Shown: positions 34,485 through 48,822, numbered from the stretch's first letter. The stretch is DNA of 64,000 nt from Epiperipatus broadwayi (GCA_028023455.1 JAQFVV010006711.1:60001-124000), one strand, 5' to 3'. Translations and numbers: made by a program. Notes: generated by a model not told the origin, from the sequence alone.

Positions 34485-37400
34485 TCACAATATCAATAAT
34501 TATAAACAAATTATTAATAACAACTATTATAACTCAGGTATATGGAAATTAAGTGAGTGAGTACACTAGTAACTCAGAAGTTTCTCAGATATACAGACTG
34601 TAGATTTTATCCACTTTCATTTCTTGGTTTGATGTTAAGTACATGTCTAAGTGAACAACTGAATATGGTCTATCAGGGTGCCACTAGATTATCTGAATCT
34701 AGACACAGTTATATCTAATAACCTTTCACATGTACTGGGTTTGAATCCCTTTTGGTACCTTATTTCTTACAAAATGTATGAGTTTGATATTAGACCCATA
34801 GCACTGTATGCACTAATATTTAATTAAACACCTAGGTAACATAAAACATCTTTAAACTGAAGTGGAATTCATTAGACATAAATCATTTCTTAGATCTTAG
34901 CATAACAAATGTGTTTCAATATTTTTTATAAGTTTTACTAGCTCAGGTTACTATTAATTTAGGATGGCAATTCACTCATCCTTGCATGAAATAGATGATG
35001 GGATGGTGGTTATAATAATACTAAGAAATCACTAAATACTATGAAATCAATATTTATTTATGGCCTTTAAACATCTAAACAGCTCATTAATTAAAATGTT
35101 GTTGATGATGATGATGACGATAATGATAACGATAATGACAATGCTTTCAACCAGAGCTTTAGGACTAAGTCTAAATATAAAACCTAATTTTTATAAAGAA
35201 ATTCATAATTATTGTTAATCTTAGCATATTTAATCATATCTTAAACAACTAATATTCAACCATTGACGATGAATGATCACACTTACTAAAGACTACTCTT
35301 AATAAAATATATACGCCTCGTTTAATAACATAAACTAATATTTATTACTGCATTTCTAACATATACATAAAATTTCTATATTTACATGAAAATTTATATT
35401 AACAATAACAACAATAATCATAATCGACTGTTTTAAAATCACAACACTAAATTCTTCCCCCTTTCCCGTAAATGTATTTCAAAAGTATATTGTATTAAAT
35501 TGGGTAACCGATTTGTTAAAATGTTCCATCCACAAGAAAAGTATTTCATATAAAAAAAAATATTCACTCATTGGCACACATACCTTATAATCTAACATGT
35601 AAGCAGAATGTTAAAAAAAAAATGTTAGTAGAATTGAAAGAGCAAGTTTTACCGAACAAGTTTTAAATCATTTTCTCCCCCTCCCTTCTACCTCTGAAAT
35701 GCTATACTTTCTTAAAACAAAATAATTTAATATTTTAACACTGCTTATTACTTCACATTCGCACACAATTATACACATATAAAAATATTATTATGTATGT
35801 GCATGTTTTATCCCATAATAACAAAATATTATTTAAAACCAAAATAATAATACAAAAATTATTTTACACATTAATATTTCATAACTGTAAATTAATAAAC
35901 AAATAATTTTGATACATTCAAGATCATTTATGAAGCTCAAGATTATTATTGGTAAGAAATTATTGGTTTTAATCATCTGAATTGTCTTTAAAAGCTCTTT
36001 AAATAAACTATACCACTTTATAGCTAAAAGTTTATTAAGACTCTGATATAAAGAAAATATATAAAAAATAATAATTTTATACTACCAGTTCTTTGTAGCA
36101 ACTTCTAATGAGTCAAATTTCTCTTGTTTAATGTCTATCTTTGGCAGCAACAACTTCCGTGTTTCTTTGGAACAATCTCTTTCTTAAAGTGTATAATTAT
36201 TTGATGATGATGATCCTATTGAGGTTATTTGCTTTAGTGGACAATTTGGAAATCTTTATATTAATTTTTCTTCTCTTCCTGTCAAGCATGATTCTTTTAG
36301 TGGATGAAGTACAGCAGTTGTTTTCACATTTATAAATTTCCTGGGTTTTAAACTCAGTTGCTGGAACAATTAATTGGACTTGATGATTAATATTTATCAG
36401 TAGATTAATTCGTCTTTCTGATCTCCTTCGAATGCAAGTGAATGTTTTCTTCTTTCTATTTAAAAAACATCTTATTTCTCTGGTCAGTTGAAAGGTGTAG
36501 AATATTATTTTTCAGACAAGACATCTTTTCTTTCCTATATGATCTGCAGCTCCACGATGGTCAGGCCTTGATGGGACACATATATAATTTTTCTACCCCA
36601 TCATTTCTTATATTTTCAACATTCAAAACTTCATAAAAAAATGATTTTAAAAAAAAACCATCTAGCAGAACTAAAAATGTTTGTCTGCTTTAGTTTCAAT
36701 AATTTTTAAAAAGTCTCTGTCACAATAATAATCATAATAACAATAATCTAATAACTCAACTGATTTTCCAGACTGCTTTTATATCTGATTTTTTTGAGTC
36801 AACTCACCCAATTAGAGTGATAGTGTGAATTGCTATTTTTGACCAACTCAAAAAATCACACACCTGGTTTTCAGACACTTTTGTCTTAAAAAAAAATAGA
36901 CTTAATCCTTTTTTCTTACACCTAGGTAACATTTCAAATTTTTGAGCTTCTTTCTTTAGATCTTAAGATGAGACAATTTCAAAATTAGATTTCCCACCAA
37001 GCTTAAGCTCCAAAAGTGACAAACAATCATTTACAAAAACAAAATTGCTACAAAAATAGATATCTGATTCAACAGATTCTCCCTTAACACAAAATTGTAA
37101 AAAAAAAAAAATTTGACAGATTTAACCCTTCTTTTTCTTTCAATATTTAATAAATGTAAATTTCTGTATGTAATGTACACACATACTTTATCATTTCACA
37201 TCATTCATAAACTGTCATTACAATAATCTAATTGTCAGCTTAGTAATTATAACCTTAATATTTAAAATTAAATCTGTGACTTTTTCAATTCCCACTTACA
37301 ATTACAGAAAAGCAAAAATAGAAATAGAATAAGATATCAAAATTGATCAAGCATAGGTTATTCTTAAAGAAAGTTAAAGTCTTTAATATTTGAAATATAA

Positions 37401-37662
37401 AACAATTAAATAGTTTACACATACATTGCCTATATATGTGCAACTTTGCTTTTTAACAGAAAAAATCAAATATTAAATAATTAAATGTGTGGACCATTCT
37501 GTTTGAGTTTTATTAACACACAAACAAATAAAGAATATAATTGTTGACCCACTCTCTTGCTGTCTAAAGCTTTTAAAACTGGATCTTGTAGGGTTTAAAC
37601 TTGGATGCCCTACAGAATCATTTATTGTTATATAAAAATGTGATAATGATTTTGGTTTTACA
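34485..37662. repeat. Right arm of the ~3.2-kb inverted repeat
   Basis: Reverse-complement match to 21,915-25,145 with the same block order: TATAACTCAGGTATA near the start, the tRNA-like block at 34,660-34,765, TCCCCCTCCCTTCTACCTC near 35,680 and the CCTACAGAATCATTTATTG block near the end. The frames at 36,141-36,335 and 36,442-36,636 resemble those of the other arm but are not in one continuous coding frame. Confidence 0.85.
34660..34765 (+). mobile_element. tRNA-derived SINE-like block (right-arm copy)
   Basis: ATGGTCTATCAGGGTGCC (A-box region) and CTGGGTTTGAATCCC (B box) have the same order and spacing as the left-arm copy at 24,868-24,965. Confidence 0.6.
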
Positions 37663-37669
37663 TTTTCTT

Positions 37670-40600
37670 ACATGCACATTACTATAAATTTAGCTAATGA
37701 CTAAATTGTAATGGCACAATATATATAAACTTTGCTTACACAATAATAATTGCTTGCAACATGGATTTACATATTAGCATAGACTCTTCATAGCTGATAT
37801 AAGTTATAACTTTTGATTGTTATCTATAAAAGCAAACTCAAACTTTATAGAGAGCAGTATAAACAGAACATACAACTCAGAATCAATGTGAACAATATTA
37901 AAAAGTACTTCTAGATTCATAAATGTCACTTTGAAATAAGTTTCAAACAGTCAGCCAGAAAGTGATTGTTCTAGCCCTACTTTCCTCAATTTATCCCATC
38001 CAGATTTTTACATTATGCAGGCAAGATTCTGAATAATTTATTGAAACTTTTCTATTTAATAGCTTCATTCAACTTTAAACTGATGTTCCTCTCTCCATCT
38101 CATGTCCAGTACCTAATTAATATCTTCTCTTTGATTGTATGTTTTTCTTCATTTATATTTTATCTAAAATCTCATCTGTTTTCTTAAATTTGTCTTTAAT
38201 ACCATTATTTTTTTGTTCATTAATGTTGCTTTTCTTTTTAAAAATCAAATACATTATAGTAAATTTAAATCAACCTTTTATTTTTTAAATTGTCTTTTCA
38301 ATACTTTTTCTATCCCTTTCTTGTATGGCTTTAGATTTGTGAGAAAAAATAAGATTATATTTCACACCTATAAGATTTAAGGCTTTATAACATTGTACAT
38401 ATTTTTTATTACCTGTTTTGTAGAATAAAAATATTTTCACCATAGAGCTATGTCTCAATTTTATCATTCAGAAATTCAAACTGTGAGAAGATAAAGTTTG
38501 ATCAGCAACATCTTTGCTTGAAAAACTTTGATTTTACAATTAGATCAAACTGTAACATATACTTTAGTTGAACTTGCTAACATTTCATCTTATTTAGAAG
38601 CTGAATAAATAATAATAATAATAATAATAATGATATAATGATGATGACAATTGTGATGATGATAATAATAATAATATTAAATCTTTAAGTTCAATATGTG
38701 TGACACCCATGTCAGCAAAAGTTTTCCATTTCAGAGCAGAAAATAAGCCTTTACAAATCCCTGAATTTTTGATAGGAAATAATCCTTTCTAAAATCATGT
38801 GATAAGGAATAAAACATATAATAGCTTCATCCTTGTAGTGTGAATTCTTAAGTGAGTGCAAAAAAATAAATAAAATCTGTTATTCTTATATATTGGGTCT
38901 TCAGCATGTCCATTTCCATAATATTTTTTCAGAATATATCCAATAAGCAGGATCCAAATGTGTACCTTTCACTCATGATATTATCAATATCAAAAACATT
39001 TGCATTTTAATCATAATTTTGTCAATAAATCATTTCTTGTTTTTTTTTTTTTTGTTTTCATTGAATCTATAATATTCTACATAAGATTTTAAGCATCCAA
39101 TTCTTTCTGATGAAGTTACATATATAAAATAATCATCATTATAAAATATGAGATCTTTTTATTCTACTCTAGAGTCATCAATTGCAAGCTTGAATAAACA
39201 AAAAACACCAGATTATATAGAATTATAATATTCCCATTCCTAGACTGGTTCCTGATATATAATACTGTATCATCTAATGTTCATTAATAATTCTTGCTTA
39301 TAGCATATGCTTCCAAAGTCGATTGAAGAAGAACTGTTTTTGGAAGTATGAACAGGCATATATGAAAATGATGAATGTTGTTAGCATTATGAAACTTTTT
39401 TTCCCAGTGGTGATTCAGGAATATAGTTTATTTACATTTAAAAAATTCCATAATGCGCATTTACGTTTTTCATTATTTTATAGAATGACCTAAAAATCAA
39501 GATATTTTTATATGATATTATTATCAAGATGTCCAATAAATTAGATGAAAAACAAAAATCTGTATTCAATTCAAGAATAATATAGAACAGTGCAAGATCT
39601 CAGAGAATACTACCACTAACTAGTACTCAGAAACTTCAATGGGTACAGTAAATGCACAATAAGTTGTGATATCCAATATATAGCCAATTATCAATTACTG
39701 AGGTTCCCTAACAAATAAGAGGAACAAAGTTTTGTGTGCATTGCTGAATCAAGTTACCATCTTATGTAGTTATGTTTTTAGACATACAGAAAATGTGAAG
39801 ACATTTTGCAGACCAGACAAATTTCTGAACTTGTCTGAGGCATGATACAATAACAGAAATAAAGTGCTTAGTTAACAACAGCATTTTTTAAATCCACGGT
39901 AACCAATCAAAAAATTGTTCTATAAACAAAAAAGCTTTAAACTAATACTTTCATAAACAGTGTGAAGAAAATGTTTAATGTCTCATGAGATAATATTTGC
40001 TTTATAAATTTAAATCTATGTTCAGTTGATGAAAAATCTTATGAAGTATTCAGTCACATTAGGCAAGAATAAAAAGCTAGATTTTGGTATAATAACAGCT
40101 TCTAATACATGTCAAAGAAGATTTGACATCCTGAAAAGAGTAGCTTAAGAACTATTTCCAATTGATATTTCAATTCACCTCAAATCTACAAGGTTTTATA
40201 TTGCCTTTAATGATGACACTCATTTTCTTTCTAAAGTTATTTCTAAAAAAAAAAAAAAAACTATATCAAAAATTTAAATAAAAGCACACAATAATTTCTA
40301 AAGTCCAAAGAGTATTAAACCCCCCCCCCCCACATCCTCAAATTCTGATCTTATTTAATTAATTTTTCTTTCATTCTGGTTTATTTTTATTTAATACTTC
40401 GCTCTATCCACAATTTTTTTTTCTGTTATGTATTCACAGAAATTAAACAGTACCAATTTAGATTGGATATCTTATTATTTCTAAATAAATAGTTAGAGAT
40501 AGGCATGATAAATTATTAATATAATTATATAAGAAGGAACAAATCTGGAATCATGTACTTTTACAAATTTATATGTACTCACCTATAAGCATCGGTTTGA

Positions 40601-41195
40601 AAAGCATGTTTGCTTATGCTTAAAGGCTAACTATATATAAGCCAATCTTTGCTCATCATACTAAAATCAGGTCTTCAATCTACTGTATTCCTGAGTTATA
40701 AATTGTTAACTGAACTGTACAAAACTATTCATTCTGTAGTAGGAGAGAGATAAACTCTCATTTTTAACCTTTTTAACCACCTGTGATTAGAAATACAATG
40801 CTGGGATAATTTATAGTACTTCCATCGAAAAACAGATATCTTACTTGAGTAGATTATCTTAAATATATCATCACATGACTTTTTCAGCTTATTTTAAATA
40901 TTTGCATTAGAAGCTGTGATCCATTCTATTTGCTCCAGAGTCAATTATTATAAGACTAAATGCATAATGGACACTAGATATCAGTGACTTCAAATAGACA
41001 GACTAGTTTCTGACTATTAGTTTTCATCAATGTCAAACATTGGATTTTCTTGCATGGGCACATTTATCAGCTATATTGATATCCATTCTCCATTGATTAA
41101 TGATGTTTACAAAGATGATTGTGAACTTGAGTAAATTACTGCTCTTAATGCAAAATTGAGAAAAACATGTATGATATTTTATTTGATTTATAACA
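37670..41195. other. AT-rich spacer with microsatellites, no gene seen
   Basis: Contains an (ATA)n/(GAT)n tract at about 38,607-38,680, a poly-T near 39,040, and adjacent poly-A and poly-C runs near 40,243 and 40,320. No coding frame was recognised. Confidence 0.4.
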
Positions 41196-41203
41196 TCCTT
41201 TGT

Positions 41204-41567
41204 TAACAAAATTACAAGCATTTTGAGGCACTGGAAAGAGAAGCTATAATAAATACTTATATGAATCGATAAAATACTTGACAGCTGAGTGCTTTTAAGG
41301 CATTTAGCCTCATATTCATAGCCATAAAAAACAAATAGTGCAGAGTAATATGCAATTTATATTTAAATTATTTAATTAGCCTGATGTTTGGAAATATCAG
41401 AGCAAGTATCATGTCTGTTAATGGAGTTATTGTTGCTATTAATAAAGTAAGCTTTTTTGATTTTTCGTTTACAGTTGTTCTTCTCAATGCATAGTATTTT
41501 AGCAATTCATATAAGTATTTATCATAGCCTCTCTTTCCAGTGCCTCAACACACTTGTAATTTTGTTA
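41204..41567. mobile_element. MITE-like element with 63-bp terminal inverted repeats
   Basis: The left arm 41,204-41,266 begins TAACAAAATTACAAG and the right arm 41,505-41,567 ends CTTGTAATTTTGTTA. Pairing continues through the GAGGCACTGGAAAGAGAAGCT block with few mismatches. Total length is 364 bp with a non-coding interior. A TA or TTA target is possible at both edges. The superfamily is not assigned. Confidence 0.7.
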
Positions 41568-41966
41568 TAATTATCTTGAGAGAAGTAAAAATCTATTATT
41601 TTACTAACATCCTTTGTTGAATGTCAAAAATATCTTCCATTTATATTATCTCCAACATTACTAAAATATATAATTGCTGGCCTGGCAGATCTATAGAAGC
41701 AACTTATCTTGTACTAAAATCATTAATATAATGAAAAATTAAAGTCATTAGAAGTAAAGAAATCTGCTGGGTGGGCACAAAAGATAAGCTTCTCATTAGA
41801 ACCTAGTCTGGGGACTTAAAAATTGCTAATTATTTAAAGATTATTGATTATTAAGCTTACTATGCATATCCCTGAAATAAAAAATGTAGTATGGATTATG
41901 GTTTTTAGTATAGTCTACATGATATTTTGTTCTTAGATTAATTTTACAAACTTTTTACAAAAAAGA

Positions 41967-42427
41967 GTACATAATATTTATTAAGGCTGTAACCTTAAGA
42001 ATGTGCACATAAAAATGCAATAGTAGGGACATCTACAGGTCTTAACCACAAGCTTACATTTTGGAAAAAAAAGAGGGGAACCTTCTTTACTTAACCTACT
42101 TTCTATATAAATAGGTGAAGCTGAAGTGGTTAGATCTGAGAGCATGAAGCTATTCAATACTTCACTGATTAAGTCCACATTTCTTATTACACATTAATAC
42201 TCGCGAAATCTTTCGATTTACAATGAGTCAATGGAAAGATCTTATAGTTAGAAATCTATTATGATAATTTAAAGTTGTAATTATAAATTTATTTAAATGC
42301 ACATTGACTACGTAAGTAATATTTACTAAGACTGTAACCTCAAGAATGTGCGCGTAAAAATGCGATAGTAGGGACCTCTACAGGTCTTAACCACATGCTT
42401 ACGTTTTGGAAGAAAAGAGGGGAACAA
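41967..42427. repeat. Two ~118-bp direct copies 345 bp apart
   Basis: Copy 1 (41,967-42,085) and copy 2 (42,312-42,427) share CTGTAACCT, AAGAATGTGC, AGTAGGGAC, CTACAGGTCTTAACCACA and GGGGAAC. Copy 2 has CpG (GCGCG, TGCGAT, TTACGTTTT) where copy 1 has CpA (GCACA, TGCAAT, TTACATTTT). Confidence 0.85.
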
Positions 42428-42429
42428 TA

Positions 42430-45400
42430 ACTTGGCCACTGAATTCTAGCATTTGGTTTATAACTATACTTATTACTATATATTTTAAAGCTAGAAGAGT
42501 ATCTACTTTTATTTGAAATGCAAATATTTTAAAATATATAAAATAGTCAAAATATCAAAGAGAGAATAAGAAGTTTTTAATATAGAATATGGATTGATAA
42601 ATACTTTGAAATTTTCTATGAGTAATAAAGAACTACATTAAACAATACTAGCATAAGGAATGAACTAAAATAAGTAAAAATAATAATGATAATAAATGAG
42701 GTAAAAAATGTAAAAATAACAAATATGTACATGTGAATAAAATTGAATTTATTAAAGGCAAAAACAGAACAATGTAAATACATACTAGAGAGAGAAACTC
42801 CAATTTTTGTGATATAAATATTCCAGTGATTTAAAAGAATAAGTTAAAAGCACTTCTGAAGAAATATAAAAATACTGGGGCAAAAGATAAGTACGTCAGA
42901 TGTGTTAAAAAAAAAAAGAGTTATAGTATAGAAAATTCAAATCATTCATTGAATATGAATTCACATTTATAACTGAATAATGATAAAACTACATGATAAC
43001 GATTCCCATGATTATGAATATTTAAGCTTGCACACACACACACATAAACAAATTGTTTTAAATAGTCAGCATTTATTTTTATCTCTAATAAAGAATAATG
43101 ATAGGAAATTATACACTACTGTTTTACAACAAAGAAAAATTAAATAAACAATGTACTATTGTATATAGTAGATATATATTTTTTAAAATTAATAAAAAAA
43201 TAAATTATTTTAATGGGATCTCTTTAAAATAAATATCAAATATATATTACTCTATCAGATTTCAAAAGAGAAGTCGCTTTACAGAAAATGTTAGGCAGAT
43301 TGGTTACCAATAAGTCATAACGTAATTTCACCATTTAAGGCTTATTTTAAATCAAGATTCCACTTTGAATATTAAACCAACAATCAACATTTGAGGAATT
43401 ATAGCATAAAAATTGGAATTCTTATGATATTCTAAACAAATTTCTTTTTCCAGATTGAATAATAATGCTAACTGGATACGATCTTCCTAGATACAACTGG
43501 AGTCTTACCAAAATTCAGGATAATCCATGATCATTATATTTATATGGATTTGATCTTTATGGATGTAATTGTACTCATCAATAGATTCAGGAAAATCCAT
43601 GATCATTAAGAACATCTGTTTTATAAATGGAATACATCACTTATTGATCTATGCAAATATGGGCAAATGCAAACTAGGAACTACATAGTTAAAGATCGAT
43701 GAGTAAAGAACTTAATAAATCCCTTGATGATTCTGTTTTCTTGTTGAAATCTTTACATATTCCTTTATGATATTTTCTTAATAGGTAAGCTGTCAAAAAC
43801 ATCCATACGCTAAATAAATAAATAATAAATTAAAAGCAATATATAGTCTTTACACGACAGTTTATTATTATTTTTGAAAAAAAAAAACTTTAAAATTTTC
43901 TTTCTTCTACTATTTACGGTTAATTAAACCTGTTTAAACTGTTGTTTTTTTTTATTATTATATATCTTGTGAAAGCACTTAAATGAAGTTGTAAATGACT
44001 TAAATATCTATCTTCAACATCTAAAAAAAGCTTAACATTTTTTTTATTTTAAAAAAAAAAGCATACATATAATAATAAATAGATAAATTCACCTTGAAAA
44101 TATGTAAAGAGAGTGACTTCCAATATAAGCATATTAATTATTGTTTGATTAGCATATGCATAAAAAGATGACAAAGCACTCAATAGTATGCATATATTTC
44201 AAATAAACAAACGACCATCAACTACCTTGAAGCAAAACCAAACACCTACACAAATAAAAAAAGTGATGGCATTGCAATTATTTCACTTTAATTTTAACAT
44301 TTAATCAATCAATTTCCTGATATTAATAATTGTTTATTATATTTGCGTAAGTAACTAGTCCGATGATGATTTGGTACTTGAAATGTACACATAATGCACA
44401 GTGATGTCTCATTTTTTATGCAGATGACAATTAAACGATAAATGTTTAATATGTGATGATTAGAACTGATATATTTCCAAATTTCTTTGCATATGTAGGT
44501 CATTCTTACTCAAATGGAAAATTAATTCTATTTGAATAAATTTTATAAAGAAAGATAAAAAGAAAAAAAAAAGAAAAATACCAATAAATAATTGATTTTA
44601 AAAATGTATCATTACTTAGATATAAACAATTAAGTATAACTGCAATGTGGTTTTAATACTTTAAATTTACTATACGATAAATTACCCACATTTTTTATAT
44701 AAAATTTCATGCCTTGCCAGATCGAGTCACCCAGCACATGTATTTATATAATAAAAATAAATTAAATCGTGAATACAAATTGATCTTTTTTTTGATCATG
44801 AGCTGTTGAGAGGAATGATAGGAAGAAAAAAAATAAAGAGTCTTGGACTATTACAAGGGATCCTCATTCCATCAATAGAAAAGATTCCTGTATCCCAATT
44901 ATCAAAAAAAATGGAACATCTAATTTATATATTGGCCTGATTTACATATCTTCACCACTATATATCACATTTTAATGATGCAGTTCCATTCAGCACTATG
45001 ATTCTGGAAGCAATCTGCCAAAATTCTGGCTTAGTGCATTTAAGACTATCTTATTAGTTTGTTTTATCTTTTCATATTAACTTGAAAAGTCCAAGTTTGG
45101 TAGAATTATAAAGTCAATAAGTAATACATTAATATTTACTTTCAAGTAAGAAGAATATGACAAATCTTTCATCCCTAGAAACTTCAGCGTAATTTTTGTC
45201 AAATATCTAATTGAAAAGCTTTCTGAAGAACATCCCATAAAGAATATTTAACATAAATTTGAAGATTTTCCCCCTTTTATAGATGAAAAGTTTTGTGCTT
45301 CTGTGAGATTTCTCTTTACAAAGTCAGATACTTTGATTTAATAAAGGTAATATTTCTCTAGAAAAAATTATAATTTTTTGATTTAGTAGAATATTTTTAT

Positions 45401-45450
45401 TATTTTCTTTACTTTGAAAATATTAGTGCTCTATTTTTCCATCAGACATC
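42430..45450. other. AT-rich spacer, no gene seen
   Basis: A (CA)n run lies near 43,030. Short direct repeats of AATCCATGATCATTA lie near 43,525 and 43,590. No gene or element boundary was recognised. Confidence 0.4.
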
Positions 45451-45457
45451 ATGTGTA

Positions 45458-46752
45458 TGAAAGTAAATCAAAACTTATATGCATTCTGGCCGTAAAATTT
45501 ATTTTAACCAACTTTCAAAAAAGATAAATATATAATTTTTTGAAATAATCTTCCTGCTTTTTGGTACACTTTGTCCATCTGTCAACAAGCTTTTATATTT
45601 CTCTCATGATCTGCAAGTCATATATGCATTGTTAACTTCAACTCTTATTAAATGTGACTTTTCATTCTCATATGTCTTCTTTCATGATACCAACTGTGAT
45701 ATTCCAATGAGGCAAGATTAGAACCATAGGGAGGATGCTCCAAAAATTCAAAATGAAGTTTTTGAAGAATGTAGACAGTGTGGACAATAATGTGCAGATG
45801 TGCATAGTCATGCAACAATGCAATGCTCATGGATAGCAGTTCATTGCATTTTTCTGAATTTTAAGCTTCAGCTCTTTACTAAACATCTTACTGTAACAAG
45901 TACTGTTGATTTTTGAATCTTTTTCCTGAAAATGTTTCAGTACCAATCCTTGAAAACAGACAAAACTATAAGCATCAATTTTCCAGCTGATGGTTGACTT
46001 TTGAACTTTTTTCCAATTGAATATTGAGGATGTTTTGATTCCTTATTCTGTTGTGTACTCTCAGACCCATAACAATAAACACATGATTCATTATCATAAA
46101 GGATTCTTTTTAAAGAAATTTTCATTTTTTAGGGCATCAGTTCAAATTTTGTTTGCCCATGTTCAACACTTCTGTTTGCACTGTTCTGTGAATTGTTTTG
46201 GTATCCATCTCACACAAAATTTTTAAAACCCAATTCTGGCATGGATTATTGCATAGGAAAAGTCATGGCAATTTGTAAATTATTTACTATGTAATACATT
46301 GTCACTTGTCTGTCTGACAGAATCAGTTCACATTTATGCTCAATGTTATCATCACTCATGAAAATGGATGAGCCTAAGGATTCTTCTTCATAGCTGATAC
46401 TTGTGCAATCTTCCTTGATTTTCTCTATCTAGTCATTTACATTTCTTTATGTTGAAACATTTTCTTTATAATGTGCATAAAGTCTTCAATAAATATCAGC
46501 ACCAGACACTCTCAGATCACACAAAAAAAAACAAAAAACAAATCATTGCAAACTGTACTGCTCTCATGCAAGTAAAAAGTGGGGCAGCCAGAATTTCAAA
46601 CTGCAATCACATTTAAATTAATGTAAAATGTTCAAAAATACATTGCAGTGATTGAAGAGATAGCAACCTTGTGTAGAAAATGCTAATAAGCCAATGCTGC
46701 CAAACAAAATATTAATATGACCAGAATGTGTATAATTTTTGATTCACCCTCA
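45458..46752 (-). mobile_element. Full-length mariner transposon, non-functional
   Basis: The 1,295-bp element is bounded by TA on both sides (45,456-45,457 and 46,753-46,754). It has imperfect ~35-bp terminal inverted repeats. The minus-strand start is TGAGGGTGAATCAAAAATT, and the other end, read inwards, begins TGAAAGTAAATCAAAACTT; both continue to a shared CATTCTGG. Length, TA target and repeat type are those of mariner. Confidence 0.88.
45640..46560 (-). pseudogene. Mariner transposase pseudogene
   Basis: Mariner transposases bind the terminal repeats with N-terminal helix-turn-helix domains and cut with a D,D34D catalytic triad. On the minus strand I see a decayed N-terminal part, and DNIEHKCELILSDRQVT near 46,360 from the second HTH region. 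YDNESCVYCYGSES near 46,090 corresponds to GDESWVYxYDPE, with the Asp position changed to Asn. KLMLIVLSVFKDW near 45,970 follows. LLHDYAHLH near 45,820 holds the second Asp, kept. HPPYGSNLASLEYHSW near 45,760 corresponds to HPPYSPDLAPSDYHLF, with the third Asp changed to Glu. At least two of three catalytic residues are altered and frameshifts are present, so it is inactive. Confidence 0.85.
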
Positions 46753-46759
46753 TACTTAT

Positions 46760-47670
46760 TTAACAATGAGATTAAATAATTCATCTATGTAATTCTCTTA
46801 GCATTTTCTAACAATCAATATATTTTCTCAATGATTTTACTTACCATATAATTGATATTACTCTTTCTAGAGAGCTATGATACAATATGCTTTTTTGATT
46901 TAAAACTATGCATAAATTGTTGAACAAAAACTTTTTTTAATGTTTTATAAAAAAAAAAAAACAATAACAAAACAATCAGTAATCTAACTATTAATTTAGA
47001 AAATTGAGATGGTGACCTGGACCAACTGATAAATGCTGTTTGAGCATGAAATGCATCCTGGGGGTCATTTGTCTTTTATTGTATCTTCATTTATATGAAT
47101 ATAAAAAGAATGGGGAAATATGGAAGTTGTTTGATATTTCTATAATTAAGAAAGGAGTTTTAATTTAAAATAATTTATCAAAGGGTTTTAATCTTATCAT
47201 ATCTAAGAAGAACTGAGAGTATAACTTTCTTTCAAAAACCATTTTAGCAAGCAACCACTCATGAATTTTAGATTACCATTTTTTTTAAATCAATAAAAAA
47301 ACTAATCCTTTATACAAATTAAAATAAAAAATCAAGAATTGGACAGCATTCCAAGAACATGCACAATTTTTCCACATAACACTACATCATTTTAAAAAAA
47401 TTAATGCATAAATATGCAACCGTTAGATGGATTAAAAAATAATTTAAAAGGATCAGACAATTTCCAAATTAATTTATCTATTAGTCTTTAAAAAAAATGT
47501 ATATTTATAAATCATCGGTATTTGATAATTTGCATCTACATTTTTTCACTTTTTATTTTTTTTATAAAATATAACTCAAACGTAAATAAAATAGATCGTC
47601 CAAAATTTCATAAAATGATAATATATGTTTTTCATTTCAACAAATATAAATAATAATATCTATAAATGCT
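46760..47670. other. AT-rich spacer, no gene seen
   Basis: Homopolymer-rich sequence between the mariner and the (TATC)n tract. Nothing further was recognised. Confidence 0.4.
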
Positions 47671-47676
47671 TGTTCA

Positions 47677-48072
<396 letters not shown>

Positions 48073-48343
48073 TATATCGATTTTCAAACTGACTACATTT
48101 TCATTCATTTACTAACAATATTTATCTATACATCTACATATTCACCTAAATATTATCTAAAGTTAACGGTATGTTGTATGGTTTGGGCAAGTGTAATTAA
48201 CTGTTAATTGCAGATTAGACAACACTTTAATAATTTCACATGAAACCCAAGTTAGCCAACTTGAATGAAACAAAATAAATGAAAGAATGCCATATAAAAT
48301 ATTGTTAGAAGGAGGTTACCTTGCCAACAGTTTGAAATTGTTG

Positions 48344-48822
48344 ATTGTTATTGATATTGGGATTGTCTAATGAATATAAAATTAGTATAATAAATTATTT
48401 ACAAAATTATTGAATCTAAAGACATATATAAATAATAATATTGACCAATGACGCTATTATATAAATCTATATCCATTTTGAGACTTTTAGCAGGTAGATC
48501 TCACTGGCTCCTGTTTTTTCATTGCCATGGATATAGTTTGCAAATTCAGTCTTGAAATTCATATACAATTCTTTGAAAGATAGAAGATATGGAAAAAAGA
48601 GAGGGAATTCTTTCTTGATCTCCTATTTAAATCTTTTTATTCTTTAGTATAGTGTGTTTAATAATAAACATAGTGTGGTGGGAAGATTAATTAGCTACAA
48701 TTAAAGATATACTTTAATTCAAAACTAATTAAATGTAAATAAGTTTTGTTAAATTCCAAACTAATTAAATATAAACAAGATTAGTCAAATTCCAGACTAA
48801 TTAAATATATATTTAACATTTC
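48344..48822 (-). repeat. Putative LTR of a second gypsy element
   Basis: On the minus strand the segment begins TGTTAAATATATATT and ends CCCAATATCAATAACA (TG...CA). Its end segment recurs at about 50,500 as CCCAATATCAATAGCA, and its start-like block TTTAATTAGTTTGGAATTTA recurs near 50,580. Three ~33-bp tandem units lie at about 48,715-48,810. It lies 3' of the integrase fragment, where a 3' LTR belongs. Confidence 0.4.

Noticed and set aside
40243-40335. Adjacent poly-A and poly-C runs as a regulatory or structural element
   Set aside because: Simple homopolymers of the kind scattered across the window (also near 2,262, 12,078, 13,053 and 53,822).
46017-46226. Plus-strand 69-residue frame
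   Set aside because: Shadow of the mariner transposase pseudogene on the minus strand.
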